A DNA stretch of 64,000 nucleotides. It comes from Bacteroidota bacterium (GTDB lineage Bacteria > Bacteroidota > Bacteroidia > 2-12-FULL-35-15). The stretch is taken from the NCBI GenBank assembly GCA_016707685.1, contig JADJHE010000003.1:248001-312000 (forward strand). Direction: 5' to 3'. The notes under the pieces are model-generated. The model saw only the letters and a list, made by a program, of their open reading frames with translations. It searched no databases and had not been told where the DNA came from. Position 1 is the first letter of the stretch. The number at the start of each line of letters is the position of its first letter. A program made the translations under genes and the position numbers. Below are positions 19,986-29,887 of the stretch, piece after piece.

Positions 19986-20022
19986 GAAGAAAAAAGAATT
20001 TGCTAAAGAATAATATACTACA

Positions 20023-20691
20023 ATGAACAAAAAGGTAACAAGAATTATTTCTTTGATGGCGGTTTTTGGCTGTGTAACCATAGGTTTTACATCGTGCTCA
20101 AAACATGACGAAAATAGTCCAGGTGTAGAGTTTATGCCTGACATGTATCGATCTCCTTCACTTGAGACAAACTTATTTGATGTTATTAAAAATGAGGATG
20201 GATCATACGATACAGTTCTCTCTAACAGAAAGCCTGTAGCGGGTACAATTGCTCGTGGATACATGCCATATGCATATCCAAATACAATTGAAGGATATGA
20301 AGCAGCTGGTGCAAACTTACGGAACCCATTTTCAAAAAGTGTTGTTAACTTGAAAGAAGGCGAAGTTTTGTACGGTAAATATTGTTCTGCTTGTCATGGT
20401 GCTGGTGGTGAAGGCGATGGATTAGTAGGGGGGAAATTACCTGGCGCTCCTCCATCATACAAAACCGTTTTAAAAACATTGCCTGAAGGAAAAATATTTC
20501 ACTCAATTACTTACGGTAAAGGTTTAATGGGTTCGCATGCAGGGCAATTGACAAAAGAAGAAAGATGGAAGTTGGTAATGTATGTTCAAAAATTACAAGG
20601 CAATGACGCTCCAATAGCTGCTGTTGCAGTTGATTCTACAAAAACAGATTCTACTGCGGTAGTTGTTAAAGTGGAAGAGCCAAAAAAATAA
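20023..20691 (+). CDS. actE: Alternative complex III subunit ActE, mono-haem cytochrome c lipoprotein
   Basis: Lipid-anchored cytochrome c that hands electrons out of ACIII. It has 222 aa; the signal peptide ends in the lipobox GFTSC (Cys26 becomes the mature N-terminus). The haem motif CSACH lies near residue 122, followed by a small class I fold with the likely axial Met in GKGLMGSHAGQL. The C-terminus is a low-complexity Ala/Val/Lys tail. With ActA it would give seven haems c for this complex. Confidence 0.92.
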   Translation: MNKKVTRIISLMAVFGCVTIGFTSCSKHDENSPGVEFMPDMYRSPSLETNLFDVIKNEDGSYDTVLSNRKPVAGTIARGYMPYAYPNTIEGYEAAGANLRNPFSKSVVNLKEGEVLYGKYCSACHGAGGEGDGLVGGKLPGAPPSYKTVLKTLPEGKIFHSITYGKGLMGSHAGQLTKEERWKLVMYVQKLQGNDAPIAAVAVDSTKTDSTAVVVKVEEPKK

Positions 20692-20729
20692 AAAGAATTT
20701 ATTCGGATATAATAGAGATAAAAAGATAA

Positions 20730-21971
20730 ATGAATACTGATATGAATAATAATTACACGTTTACAAGCAAAACCAGAAACATTACGTTTGGTTTAATGGC
20801 AATTGGTTTAATTACTATGATTGCCGGCTTTTTAACAGACCATGCTCCAGAAGGCGTTAGTCATGAAGAATATCATCGTACACGTTTTTGGGCAAATTTA
20901 TTAGTAAACAGCTATTTCTATATGGGAATTGCATTGCTAGCAACATTCTTTATGGCATTGCAATATGTTGCAGAGGTTGCTTGGTCGGTTGCTGTTAAAC
21001 GTGTTTACGAAGCAGTTTCTAGCTTTTTACCAGTTGGTGCAATCATGATGTTTATTGTATTATTAGCAGGTCAATTACACCAACATCATTTATACCACTG
21101 GATGGATCCAGAAACCATCAACCCTGAATCTCCTAAATACGATGAGATAATTGCTGGTAAATCTGCATATTTTGCTCCTTGGTTTTTTTGGTTAAGAACA
21201 ATATTATATTTAGTTGTTTGGGTTTTATTTCAACGTGGATTTATCAAACGTTCATTAGAACAAGATTTGCAAGGTGGAACTAAATTGCATTTCAAACAAA
21301 TGGGTAAAGCAGCTGCATTTATGGTGTTCTTTGCTTACACATCATCTTCATCTTCATGGGATTGGATGATGAGTTTAGATATTCACTGGTTCTCTACAAT
21401 GTATGGCTGGTATTCATTTTCAGGAATGTGGATTTCAGCAATGGTAACAATCATTTTATTGGTATTGTACTTAAAACGTAAAGGATATTTACAACAAGTA
21501 AATGAAAGTCATATTCACGATTTAGGAAAATGGGTTTTTGCAGTTAGTTTCTTATGGAGTTACTTGTGGTTCATGCAATTTATGTTGATTTGGTATACAA
21601 ACATTCCAGAAGAAACAATCTATTTCCAAGAACGTATGCATGATTTCGGCTACATGGGATTAATGTGGACAGTGTTTTTTATGAACTTTGTATTCCCAAT
21701 GATATTATTAATGAGTCGTGATTCAAAGCGTAATTACTTTTTCTTAGTATTTGTTGGTTGTATCATATTTGTTGGTCACTGGTTAGATGTATTTATGATG
21801 GTAATGCCTGCAACTGTAAAAAGCCACTGGCATTTAGGATGGTTAGAGATTGGGATGGCACTAGGTTTCTTAGGTTTAATGTTATTTGTAATCCACAGAG
21901 CATTAGCTAAATCATCACTAATGGTTAAACAACATCCTTATTTGGATGAAAGTATTCATCACCACATTTAA
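20730..21971 (+). CDS. actF: Alternative complex III subunit ActF
   Basis: Second large membrane subunit of ACIII, a distant paralogue of ActC, 413 aa with about ten transmembrane helices. Helix regions include FGLMAIGLITMIAGF, FFWLRTILYLVVWVLF and IFVGHWLDVFMMVMPA. It probably stabilises the complex and contributes a second proton route. It is followed by coxB after 55 bases, linking ACIII directly to the oxidase in one transcript, consistent with the known ACIII-oxidase supercomplex in Flavobacterium. Confidence 0.92.
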   Translation: MNTDMNNNYTFTSKTRNITFGLMAIGLITMIAGFLTDHAPEGVSHEEYHRTRFWANLLVNSYFYMGIALLATFFMALQYVAEVAWSVAVKRVYEAVSSFLPVGAIMMFIVLLAGQLHQHHLYHWMDPETINPESPKYDEIIAGKSAYFAPWFFWLRTILYLVVWVLFQRGFIKRSLEQDLQGGTKLHFKQMGKAAAFMVFFAYTSSSSSWDWMMSLDIHWFSTMYGWYSFSGMWISAMVTIILLVLYLKRKGYLQQVNESHIHDLGKWVFAVSFLWSYLWFMQFMLIWYTNIPEETIYFQERMHDFGYMGLMWTVFFMNFVFPMILLMSRDSKRNYFFLVFVGCIIFVGHWLDVFMMVMPATVKSHWHLGWLEIGMALGFLGLMLFVIHRALAKSSLMVKQHPYLDESIHHHI

Positions 21972-22026
21972 TAATTAAAATTATAGTAAAGAAGAACATA
22001 ATAACGAATATCAATACAAAAACACT

Positions 22027-23015
22027 ATGATAAAGTTTTTAATTTACGTTGCCATTATTTTAGCAGTTTTAGCAGTTGGCTATTTAGTAAGAGTTTTTGA
22101 ACTTGCTCAAGCTTTAAAAGGGAGAAAGTCGGAAGAGGTTACCGAACAGGATAACAAAATGATGGCAAGAGTTATGCTTGCTATGTTGGTTTTCTTATTT
22201 GGCTTTACAATCTGGCAATTAATGGAATACAGTAGCCTAATGTTACCTGAAGCTGCTTCTATTCACGGTAAGTTAACAGATACCTTGTTAGATTTCAACT
22301 TTGCAGTAATCTGGATTGTATTTGCATTAACACAATTTTTATTGTTTTGGTTTTCTTACAAATATTACGGTCGTAAAAATAATAGAGCAACCTACTTTCC
22401 TCATAGTAATAAATTGGAAATGATTTGGACTGTTATTCCAGCAATTGTATTAGCCGTGATTATCATTTTTGGATTAAAACGTGGAATAAAATTACAGAGC
22501 CTGCAGCAGCAGAATCTACTATCGTACAAATTTACAGTAAACAATTTGACTGGACTGCTCGTTATGCTGGGAAAGACAATGTGTTAGGAGAATCAAACTA
22601 TAAATTGATTACAGCTACAAACGAATTAGGGATGATTGCAGAAAGTAAAGAAGGACAAGATGATATCATTGTAAAAAATGAATTGCACTTACCTGTTAAC
22701 AAAGAAGTTGAATTTAAATTCAATTCTCGCGATGTTATTCATAGTGCTTATTTCCCTCACTTTAGAGCACAAATGAACTGCGTACCAGGTATGACAACTA
22801 TGTTCCATTTCACACCAACTATTACTACTGCAGAAATGAGAACAAAAACAGGAAACGATAAATTTGATTATATTTTATTATGTAACAAAATTTGTGGTAA
22901 TAGTCATTATAACATGCAAATGACAATTATTGTTGAAACGGAAGCTGAATACAGCAAATGGTTAAGAGAGAAAAAACCATTTGGTACAGCTACAGCAACT
23001 GCTGAAACAAAATAA
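22027..23015 (+). CDS. coxB: Cytochrome c oxidase subunit II (CuA), frameshifted
   Basis: Oxidase subunit that receives electrons at the binuclear CuA centre. The first frame gives two transmembrane hairpin helices ending PAIVLAVIIIFGLK. It breaks in the A4 run at 22476-22479; one restored A gives KTWNKITEPAAAESTIVQ, and the second frame then runs to the stop. The joined protein is about 329 aa. CuA ligands are visible: His in DVIHSAYFPHF and the C-x3-C-x3-H-x2-M set in CNKICGNSHYNM. coxB is indispensable to the oxidase, and flanking genes are intact, so the shift is most simply a sequence error. Confidence 0.92.
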
Positions 23016-23054
23016 GTAAAGAAAATAACTAATAAATTATAAAAGTATAAGCAT

Positions 23055-24869
23055 ATGTCAATGGAGAATCACGGTCATCACAATCACGAAGGACACCACG
23101 CTCACCACGATGAACATCATCATGAAGAACATTGGGTGACGAAATACGTTTTCAGTATGGATCACAAAGTCATTTCACGTCAGTTTTTGATAACTGCTGT
23201 GATTATGGCTGTATTAGCAATGATTATGTCAATTCTTTTCCGTTTGCAATTGGCTTGGCCAGGGGAAAAATTTGCAATCATCAATTATTTGCTAGGTGAT
23301 AAATGGGGTAAAGATGGTATTCTTGATCCAGGTATGTACATGGCATTGGTTACTATTCATGGTACTGTAATGGTGTTTATGGTATTAACGGGTGGTTTAA
23401 GTGGTACATTCAGTAACTTGTTAATTCCTTACCAAATTGGTGCTCGCGATATGGCATCTGGTTTCTTGAACATGTTATCATACTGGTTCTTCTTCTTATC
23501 AAGTGTATTTATGTTATCTGCTTTCTTTATTGAAACAGGTCCTGCATCTGGTGGTTGGACAGTTTATCCTCCTTTAAGTGCATTGCCTCAAGCAATGGAA
23601 GGTTCTAAATTGGGGATGACATTGTGGTTAGTTTCTATGTCATTGTTCATTGTATCTTCTTTATTAGGTGGTTTGAACTACATCGTTACAATCTTAAATT
23701 TACGTACAAAAGGGATGTCAATGACTCGTTTGCCTTTAACAATTTGGGCATTCTTAGTTACTGCAATCATAGGTGTATTATCTTTCCCTGTATTATTATC
23801 AGCAGCGTTATTATTGATTTTCGATCGTAGTTTCGGAACATCATTCTACTTATCTGATATTTACATTGGTGGACAAGCATTAGAGCAAACTGGTGGTAGC
23901 CCAATTTTATACCAACATTTATTCTGGTTCTTAGGTCACCCTGAGGTATATATCATTATTTTACCTGCATTGGGTTTAACTTCTGAAATTATTTCGGTAA
24001 ATGCTCGTAAACCAATTTTTGGTTACCGTGCAATGATTGGTTCTATCATGGCAATTGGTTTCCTTTCGTTTATCGTTTGGGGACATCACATGTACATCAC
24101 TGGGATGAATCCTTTCTTAGGTTCTGTATTCGTATTCACTACATTGTTGATTGCAATTCCTTCTGCTGTAAAAGCATTTAACTACATCACTACATTATGG
24201 AAAGGTAACATCCGTTACACTCCAGCAATGTTGTTTGCAATTGGTTTAGTATCTACATTTATTTCTGGTGGTTTAACTGGTATTATTCTTGCCGATTCAG
24301 CATTGGATATCCAAGTTCACGATACATACTTCGTTGTTGCCCATTTCCACATTGTAATGGGTGTATCTGCAATCTTTGGTATGTTAGCTGGTGTTTACCA
24401 CTGGTATCCAAAATTGTTTTTACGTCAGATGAATAAAAAATTAGGGTATATACACTTTACCTTAACATTTATCTCTGCATACGGAGTATTTTACCCAATG
24501 CATTTCTTAGGTTTAGCAGGCGTTCCTCGTAGATATTATGACAACACAGCATTTCCAATGTTCGACAATTTGGTAAATATAAATGTGTTAATTACCATGT
24601 TTGCGATTTTAGCAGCAATTGCACAAATTTTCTTCTTGTTCAATTTCTTCTATTCAATGTTCCGTGGACCAAAAGCAGAACAAAATCCTTGGGATTCAAA
24701 TACATTAGAGTGGACAACTCCAATGGCAAATATCCATGGAAACTGGCCAGGTCCATTACCAGAAGTTCACCGTTGGCCATACGATTACAGTAAGCCAGGT
24801 GTGGAAGCTGATTTTGTGATGCAAACAGTTCCATTAGCCGAAGGCGAATTAGATGGTGGAGGACACTAA
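23055..24869 (+). CDS. coxA: Cytochrome c oxidase subunit I
   Basis: Catalytic haem-copper subunit that reduces oxygen to water and pumps protons, 604 aa, twelve or more transmembrane helices. The CuB and cross-linked Tyr motif is GHPEVYIIILP, the other CuB His pair is WGHHMY, and the haem ligands are in DTYFVVAHFHIVMG. The A-family Tyr in HPEVY supports an aa3/caa3-type enzyme. The N-terminus is unusually His-rich (residues 4-26), possibly a metal-holding extension. The operon ends here at a strong terminator, and subunit III is not encoded in this window. Confidence 0.95.
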   Translation: MSMENHGHHNHEGHHAHHDEHHHEEHWVTKYVFSMDHKVISRQFLITAVIMAVLAMIMSILFRLQLAWPGEKFAIINYLLGDKWGKDGILDPGMYMALVTIHGTVMVFMVLTGGLSGTFSNLLIPYQIGARDMASGFLNMLSYWFFFLSSVFMLSAFFIETGPASGGWTVYPPLSALPQAMEGSKLGMTLWLVSMSLFIVSSLLGGLNYIVTILNLRTKGMSMTRLPLTIWAFLVTAIIGVLSFPVLLSAALLLIFDRSFGTSFYLSDIYIGGQALEQTGGSPILYQHLFWFLGHPEVYIIILPALGLTSEIISVNARKPIFGYRAMIGSIMAIGFLSFIVWGHHMYITGMNPFLGSVFVFTTLLIAIPSAVKAFNYITTLWKGNIRYTPAMLFAIGLVSTFISGGLTGIILADSALDIQVHDTYFVVAHFHIVMGVSAIFGMLAGVYHWYPKLFLRQMNKKLGYIHFTLTFISAYGVFYPMHFLGLAGVPRRYYDNTAFPMFDNLVNINVLITMFAILAAIAQIFFLFNFFYSMFRGPKAEQNPWDSNTLEWTTPMANIHGNWPGPLPEVHRWPYDYSKPGVEADFVMQTVPLAEGELDGGGH

Positions 24870-24887
24870 TCAAACTACTATATAAAA

Positions 24888-24918
24888 CAAAAACCCCGAG
24901 ATACTTCTCGGGGTTTTT
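24888..24918. terminator. Bidirectional terminator after the act-cox operon
   Basis: A GC-rich stem has arms 24891-24900 and 24907-24916 around a 6-base loop, with a T run to the right and A-rich sequence to the left. It ends coxA (+) and the DUF3108 gene (-). Confidence 0.9.
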
Positions 24919-24943
24919 GTTTTAATGGTTCTTCTGTTATTTA

Positions 24944-25774
24944 TTAATTTACTTTTGAAACCGGATTTGCTAATCCTGAATAATTGGTTAATTCTACTTT
25001 TATGGATCCTACCAATACATCGGCTTGGCCTTTAATTGGAATATGGTTTTTGTCATCCGTAATCCATATGTTTAAGTCTTCCTCGTGTTTAAATACACGC
25101 CCTTTTTGAACGATTGGACGGAACTTTAAGCATTTAAAGGTTCCAAGGTCTGTTTTAACTGTTTCGCGACCTATAAACTTAATTTTCAATGGCCACACTT
25201 CTTTGTCCATAAAACAATTGATGCTGTACATTTCGCCTGGTTTTGCTCCCGATAAATCCAAGTTACGTGCATGGTAAAATGCGGATAACATATCTTGCAT
25301 GTTTGGTTCAATATCAAATTGCTGACCTTCGCCCACATTTACTTTTTGTTTGTAATGGTTAAAGATATAATCCTGATTGATTTTGTATCCACCTTCGTTT
25401 ACACGTCTTACAAATAACCAAGGCACTAATGCTTGATCATCTACATACGTTTCGTAACGGTCGCGAACTTTATAGAACCAATCGAATGTTCCTTTTGATG
25501 AACCCAAACCTACTACGTGATACGTTTTACGTCCTGCAATTTCTTTTACTTCATCTGTAATAGCAAGTGTGGCAACACCAGCATCAATGATTCCATAATG
25601 CATTTTAAAGGTTAATAATTCCCCACGTTTAAACGCATTGTTGTTCATCATGGGTAATTCTTTTGAAACACCATCTTCTACTTGAATAGTAGGTATTTCT
25701 TTTTGTTGTGTAAAGGAGATGCTGGCAATACCAGCAATTGTTGTGATTCCTCCAAATAAAACGATCTTGTTCAT
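24944..25774 (-). CDS. Exported DUF3108 domain protein
   Basis: Conserved Bacteroidota envelope protein of about 276 aa. I chose the ATG at 25774 (MNKIVLFGGITTIAGIASIS), which gives a signal-peptide-like N-terminus; a longer frame from 25843 has no such feature. The body matches the DUF3108 pattern: FKRGELLTFKMHYGIIDAGVATLAI, then the WFYKVRDRYETYVD segment and the ending NHIPIKGQADVLVGSIKVEL. The fold is predicted to be a periplasmic lipid- or lipoprotein-binding barrel, but the function is unknown. It is probably monocistronic. Confidence 0.78.
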   Translation of the reverse strand: MNKIVLFGGITTIAGIASISFTQQKEIPTIQVEDGVSKELPMMNNNAFKRGELLTFKMHYGIIDAGVATLAITDEVKEIAGRKTYHVVGLGSSKGTFDWFYKVRDRYETYVDDQALVPWLFVRRVNEGGYKINQDYIFNHYKQKVNVGEGQQFDIEPNMQDMLSAFYHARNLDLSGAKPGEMYSINCFMDKEVWPLKIKFIGRETVKTDLGTFKCLKFRPIVQKGRVFKHEEDLNIWITDDKNHIPIKGQADVLVGSIKVELTNYSGLANPVSKVN

Positions 25775-25878
25775 AGTTGTAGAATTAGATGCTAAACAGT
25801 ATTCAAACGCTGTGCCAAATGCATTTATTGTTCTAAAAAACACTAATGTGATTGGGGAGTAGGGCCGGGTGGTAAAGC

Positions 25879-25908
25879 AAAAGAGATTCCAATTGGAACC
25901 TCTTTTGT
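25879..25908 (-). terminator. Terminator downstream of the haem lipoprotein gene
   Basis: Stem with AAAGAG/CTCTTT outer arms and an inner palindrome TTCCAATTGGAA, separated by one A-C mismatch, followed on the minus strand by a short T run. Confidence 0.6.
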
Positions 25909-25921
25909 TATTTGAGAAAGA

Positions 25922-26404
25922 CTATTCTGTTATTTTTAACTTATTAATGGCTTTTAATGGACCAGGACAATGTTCTGAATGACAATTAACACAGGCAGTC
26001 ACAACTGCATTGTAATTTTTTGTTAGCTCTTCTTTAGGCGATGCATACAATGCTTTCATGTTGCTTACATAATTGCTTGCAAATCCGTCAAAGGAAGCTT
26101 TTTTTGTTTCAGAATCCGTTGGCTTTGCAGTATGTATCGTCAAAAATTCTTCAGGAAATTCTTTCGGCAAATTGCCTTGTTTTATCATTTCCTTTAAGCT
26201 TTCGGAAGTATGCATCATTTTTCGCATGAGCAAAGCCAACTCGCTATCTCCATTTGGATTTAACGGTTTAGGTTTTTCACAATTAGTTGAGTCTGCTTTA
26301 TTGCTTTCTTGTTTTGGTTCATTGTTAGAACAATTTACCAATGATACAATGATGGCAAATAAAGCGCTTAAAACAACAAACTTATTTTTTAATGATAACA
26401 CCAT
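25922..26404 (-). CDS. Lipoprotein with a single haem c motif
   Basis: 160 aa. The signal peptide ends in the lipobox SLVNC (Cys26). Near the C-terminus the motif CVNCHSEHC carries CXXCH, with TACVNCH resembling the C-terminal haem site of cytochrome c'/c556-type helical bundles. The middle (residues ~55-140) is helical. It is likely a periplasmic or outer-membrane-associated mono-haem electron carrier or sensor; no better assignment is possible. Its ATG overlaps the end of the DUF4920 gene by 23 bases, so the two are co-translated. Confidence 0.7.
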   Translation of the reverse strand: MVLSLKNKFVVLSALFAIIVSLVNCSNNEPKQESNKADSTNCEKPKPLNPNGDSELALLMRKMMHTSESLKEMIKQGNLPKEFPEEFLTIHTAKPTDSETKKASFDGFASNYVSNMKALYASPKEELTKNYNAVVTACVNCHSEHCPGPLKAINKLKITE

Positions 26405-26875
26405 TTGCTTCGAATGAAATACTTATTTCTGGTTCAGTGATTTTTGCAATTTCTTCTTTTGTTTTTCCTGCATCTTCTGCATAATGTTGTAATTCATTTA
26501 CAGGGATTGTATCATTGTACGCCCAGCCTTCAATAAATACCGTTTTTCCAGCAGCATCTTTAGGCATAAAGAATGCATAATCTTTAAAACGCACTTTCAT
26601 TGATTGGTTAGCACTGATGTTCATGTTCATCCAACAGCCTTTCTTCTGACAAACTTCAGCAATTGTTCCAGTTAATTTAACTTGCATGGAATCCTTACCT
26701 GCTAATTGTGTCAATAGTTGGTCGGCAGCTACAGCCCCTTCTGTTGTAATGCTATCTCCAAAAAACATTAATGTAGTATCAATTGTTGCTACTTCGGTTT
26801 TTGGTTCTTCTTGATGATTACCACACGATGATAGAAATGCAACACTGATTGTTGCTGCTATAATAGTTTTTTCAT
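26382..26875 (-). CDS. DUF4920 lipoprotein, frameshifted at its start
   Basis: The body, MFFGDSITTEGAVAADQL to GVIIKK, is a DUF4920 domain: an OB-like fold with a CQKKGCWMN motif (two Cys around GC-W) typical of that family. The true start is upstream at ATG 26873-26875. Adding one base to the T6 run at 26867-26872 (A run on the coding strand) gives MKKTIIAATISVAFLSSCG, a perfect lipoprotein signal peptide, in frame with the domain. The joined protein is about 164 aa. Function of DUF4920 is unknown; the conserved Cys pair suggests a metal or redox role, consistent with the neighbouring haem lipoprotein and TlpA-like gene. Confidence 0.75.
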
Positions 26876-26956
26876 TTTTTTTTTATGAGTTTAGTTTAAG
26901 TAATGCAAAGTAAAGTTATTTTTAGAATTTAATTTATGATTGTTCGCAGGTTAATG

Positions 26957-28191
26957 TCATTCAGCGATTAATTTCTCAACAAACAAAGTTGTTTGCTCAA
27001 CAAATTTATTGTATTCCTCACCTGTTGCTGGACCACTAAATCCCGTATAAATTTTCTTACAACTCCTTTTTTATCGATGTAAATAGTTGTAGGAAACGCC
27101 ATCACCTTATTAAGCATTGGAAGGGCTTCCGATGCTTGTTGAGCGCCTGTTTTTTCGGTAATTAAAAAATCGTAATTGGCCGAAAATTTATTTTTTACTC
27201 TGCTAACATTCTGAACGGCTTTGCTAAAATCATCCGTACGTTCAAATGCCAATGCAATTACTTCAACACCTTTTAGCATATTTTTATGAAAGCCCGCAAA
27301 AAATTTAGTTTCATCAATGCAATTGGGACACCATGTACCCATTAGCTGAATAATAACAACTTTGTTTTTATACTTTTCATCAGTTAATGAAATCTTTTTC
27401 CTTCAAAATTTTTAAAAGAAAAATTGATGTTGGTATATCCAGGTTTTAAGGAAGGTAAGCGCATTGGGATCGGTAAGCTTTGCCGAGTCATTTTTAATCA
27501 TGTAAAATGGTTCGGAGAAGTGGGCACCAGAATAAAAGACACCATTAATTGTATCTCGGTATCCTTTGAATTTAAACAAAAATGCATGTGACCCGTCAAA
27601 GCAGGTGAGAACAGTATTGTAGCCATTTGCAGCGCCTTCTAAATAGCGATAATCCCCCGTTTCAGTTAAAAATGTTCCCGTAACTTTTACAATTCCATTT
27701 TGGGTTTCTGTTTTAAATATCCCTACAGCAGGGTATTCATCTTTTGTAAACGGACTAAAAAAAGTTTCATACTTCCCATTCAATCCCCATGCTTTTGCAG
27801 CATTCTTCCATATGCGGTGTATTTTTCCATATTCTGCTTTGAAAGGAATTATGTTCTTTGTTTTACGAGCATAATTAATCCAGTTTCCTGTAATAAGTGA
27901 ATCTCCCGTCATTTTGCATCTGAATTCCGAATCAAAAAGTGGCATTCGTATAAAAACAGAATCAGCTGTATAAACAATTTCATCTGCTACAATGCGCTCA
28001 TCAGCATTGATGATGTGCATTGCTTTTCCTTTTATTTCAAAGTTAAATGGTAAGTCGGTGGAGTCGTTTAGTTTCAATACAGCTCTCCAAGTGCCTTCTT
28101 TTAAATCGTTTTTTGCAAAGGCATTCTGCAAAAATAAAAGCGAAATAATCAATATTATTCCGCTTTTAAATAGGATGTTTTTAGTTGTCAT
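26957..28191 (-). CDS. TlpA-family thiol-disulfide oxidoreductase, with three frameshifts
   Basis: Periplasmic redox protein of about 411 aa when read through. The first frame (28191-27412) has a signal peptide (IILIISLLFLQNAFA) and a ~230 aa N-terminal domain of the kind that precedes TlpA domains in Bacteroidota. Shifts at 27444-27447 (extra A or two missing), 27395-27399 (one missing) and 27052-27055 (one missing) join it to the thioredoxin domain with active site GTWCPNC, the cis-Pro region AFPTTIYID, and the ending GFSGPATGEEY. All three sites are homopolymers. The stop is TGA at 26957-26959. The gene overlaps the ALDH7 stop by one base (TAATG). It could be a decaying gene, but consensus error is as likely. 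Confidence 0.72.
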
Positions 28192-29747
28192 TAAATTGTA
28201 AAATTAATACCTTGAGCCAAGGGTAAACTTGTACCATAGTTAATTGTATTCGTTTGTCTGCGCATATAAGCTTTCCATGCATCAGATCCTGATTCACGGC
28301 CACCACCAGTTTCTTTTTCTCCACCAAATGCTCCACCAATTTCAGCACCAGAAGTTCCGATGTTTACATTTGCTATTCCACAATCCGAACCTGCATGTGA
28401 TAAGAACAATTCCATTTCACGCATATTGTTAGTAAAGATAGAAGATGACAATCCTTGAGGAACACCATTTTGCATTGCAATGGCTTCTTCAATAGTTTTG
28501 TATTTCATCACATATAAAATTGGTGCAAATGTTTCTTCCTGAACAATGTGGAACTCATTTTTTGCTTCAATTACACATGGTTTTACATAACAACCGCTTT
28601 CGTATCCTTCACCTGTTAATACACCCCCATCTACAATAATGTTTCCACCTTCAGCTTTTGCTTTTTCAATTGCATTCAAATAATCTTGAACAGCACCTTT
28701 GTCGATTAATGGCCCAACATGGTTAGATGAATCTAATGGATTGCCAATTTTTAATTGACCATATGCATTTTTAATTACATCAATTGTTTTGTTGTAAACA
28801 CTTTCGTGAATGATTAATCTACGAGTAGAAGTACAACGTTGACCAGCTGTTCCAACAGCGCCAAATACTGCACCAACCAATACCATACTTAAATCAGCAT
28901 GTTCCGAAACAATGATGGCGTTATTCCCGCCTAATTCTAAAATGGTATTTCCAAAACGTTCGGCAACAGTTTTTGATACGTGTCGTCCAATGCGTGTTGA
29001 TCCTGTAAAGGAAACCAATGGAATGCGTTTATCATTATTAATTAAATCGCCTGATTCGTTTCCTATTACCAAACAACTTACACCTTCTGGTACATTGTTG
29101 CGCTTTAATACATCAGCAATAATATTTTGACATGCAATTGCACACATTGGAACTTTTGAACTTGGTTTCCAAATGCAAACATCGCCACATACCCAGGCTA
29201 ACATTGAGTTCCAGCTCCAAACTGCAACAGGGAAGTTGAATGCAGAAATGATTCCAACAACACCAAACGGATGCCATTGCTCGTACATGCGATGCATAGG
29301 GCGTTCGCTGTGCATGGTTAAACCATATAATTGACGAGATAGACCAACTGCAAAATCACAGATATCAATCATTTCTTGAACTTCACCTAAACCTTCTTGC
29401 AAACTTTTCCCCATTTCGTAGGAAACTAATTTTCCTAATGGATCTTTGTATTTACGAAGCTCGTCTCCCATCTGACGAACGATCTCGCCACGTTTTGGTG
29501 CCGGCATTAAACGCCAAACTTTAAATGCTTCTTCTGCTGTTTTCATAACTGAAACGTAATCTTCGGCAGTAGCTGCGTTTACACTTCCTATCAATTTACC
29601 ATCAACAGGAGAATAAGAATCAATTTTTTTACCTTTTGTAATTGTATGTTTTAGTCCAGTGCTTGCACCGTAATTGTTTTCTTTTAATCCTAATTGTTTT
29701 AGAACTTCTTCTATTCCAAAAGCGTTTGCTGTTAATGTTGTTGACAT
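28191..29747 (-). CDS. Aldehyde dehydrogenase, ALDH7 (aminoadipate semialdehyde dehydrogenase-like)
   Basis: NAD(P)-dependent dehydrogenase of 518 aa. The nearest family is ALDH7 (antiquitin/AmaB), which oxidises alpha-aminoadipate semialdehyde in lysine breakdown. Visible motifs are the Rossmann FTGSTRIG, the general base Glu in LELGGNNAI and the nucleophile in GTAGQRCTSTRRL, the last closely matching ALDH7. The N-terminal FGIEEVLKQLGL and PVDGKLIG also fit. The substrate is inferred from family only; no lysine-catabolic genes are adjacent. The downstream TlpA-like gene starts within the stop codon, suggesting coupling. Confidence 0.85.
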   Translation of the reverse strand: MSTTLTANAFGIEEVLKQLGLKENNYGASTGLKHTITKGKKIDSYSPVDGKLIGSVNAATAEDYVSVMKTAEEAFKVWRLMPAPKRGEIVRQMGDELRKYKDPLGKLVSYEMGKSLQEGLGEVQEMIDICDFAVGLSRQLYGLTMHSERPMHRMYEQWHPFGVVGIISAFNFPVAVWSWNSMLAWVCGDVCIWKPSSKVPMCAIACQNIIADVLKRNNVPEGVSCLVIGNESGDLINNDKRIPLVSFTGSTRIGRHVSKTVAERFGNTILELGGNNAIIVSEHADLSMVLVGAVFGAVGTAGQRCTSTRRLIIHESVYNKTIDVIKNAYGQLKIGNPLDSSNHVGPLIDKGAVQDYLNAIEKAKAEGGNIIVDGGVLTGEGYESGCYVKPCVIEAKNEFHIVQEETFAPILYVMKYKTIEEAIAMQNGVPQGLSSSIFTNNMREMELFLSHAGSDCGIANVNIGTSGAEIGGAFGGEKETGGGRESGSDAWKAYMRRQTNTINYGTSLPLAQGINFTI

Positions 29748-29842
29748 AATATTTTGTTTTTAATTATTGGGAGCACAAATTTACATAAAATCGTGGAGAT
29801 TGTTGGTGATAAAAGTTCTTGAATCGTTAGAAAAATTGAATA

Positions 29843-29872
29843 AAAAAAGGGAGAAAACTTTCTCCCTTTTTT
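29843..29872. terminator. Terminator after the T9SS adhesin gene
   Basis: Stem GGGAGAAA (29849-29856) with TTTCTCCC (29859-29866), flanked by an A run and a T run so that it can act on either strand. It lies just past the stop of the minus-strand adhesin. Confidence 0.85.
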
Positions 29873-29887
29873 ATTCTAATTATATGA

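Noticed and set aside
22027..22587. Separate short membrane protein before a second CoxB-like gene
   Set aside because: One base restored in the A run at 22476-22479 joins both halves into a normal CoxB with CuA ligands.
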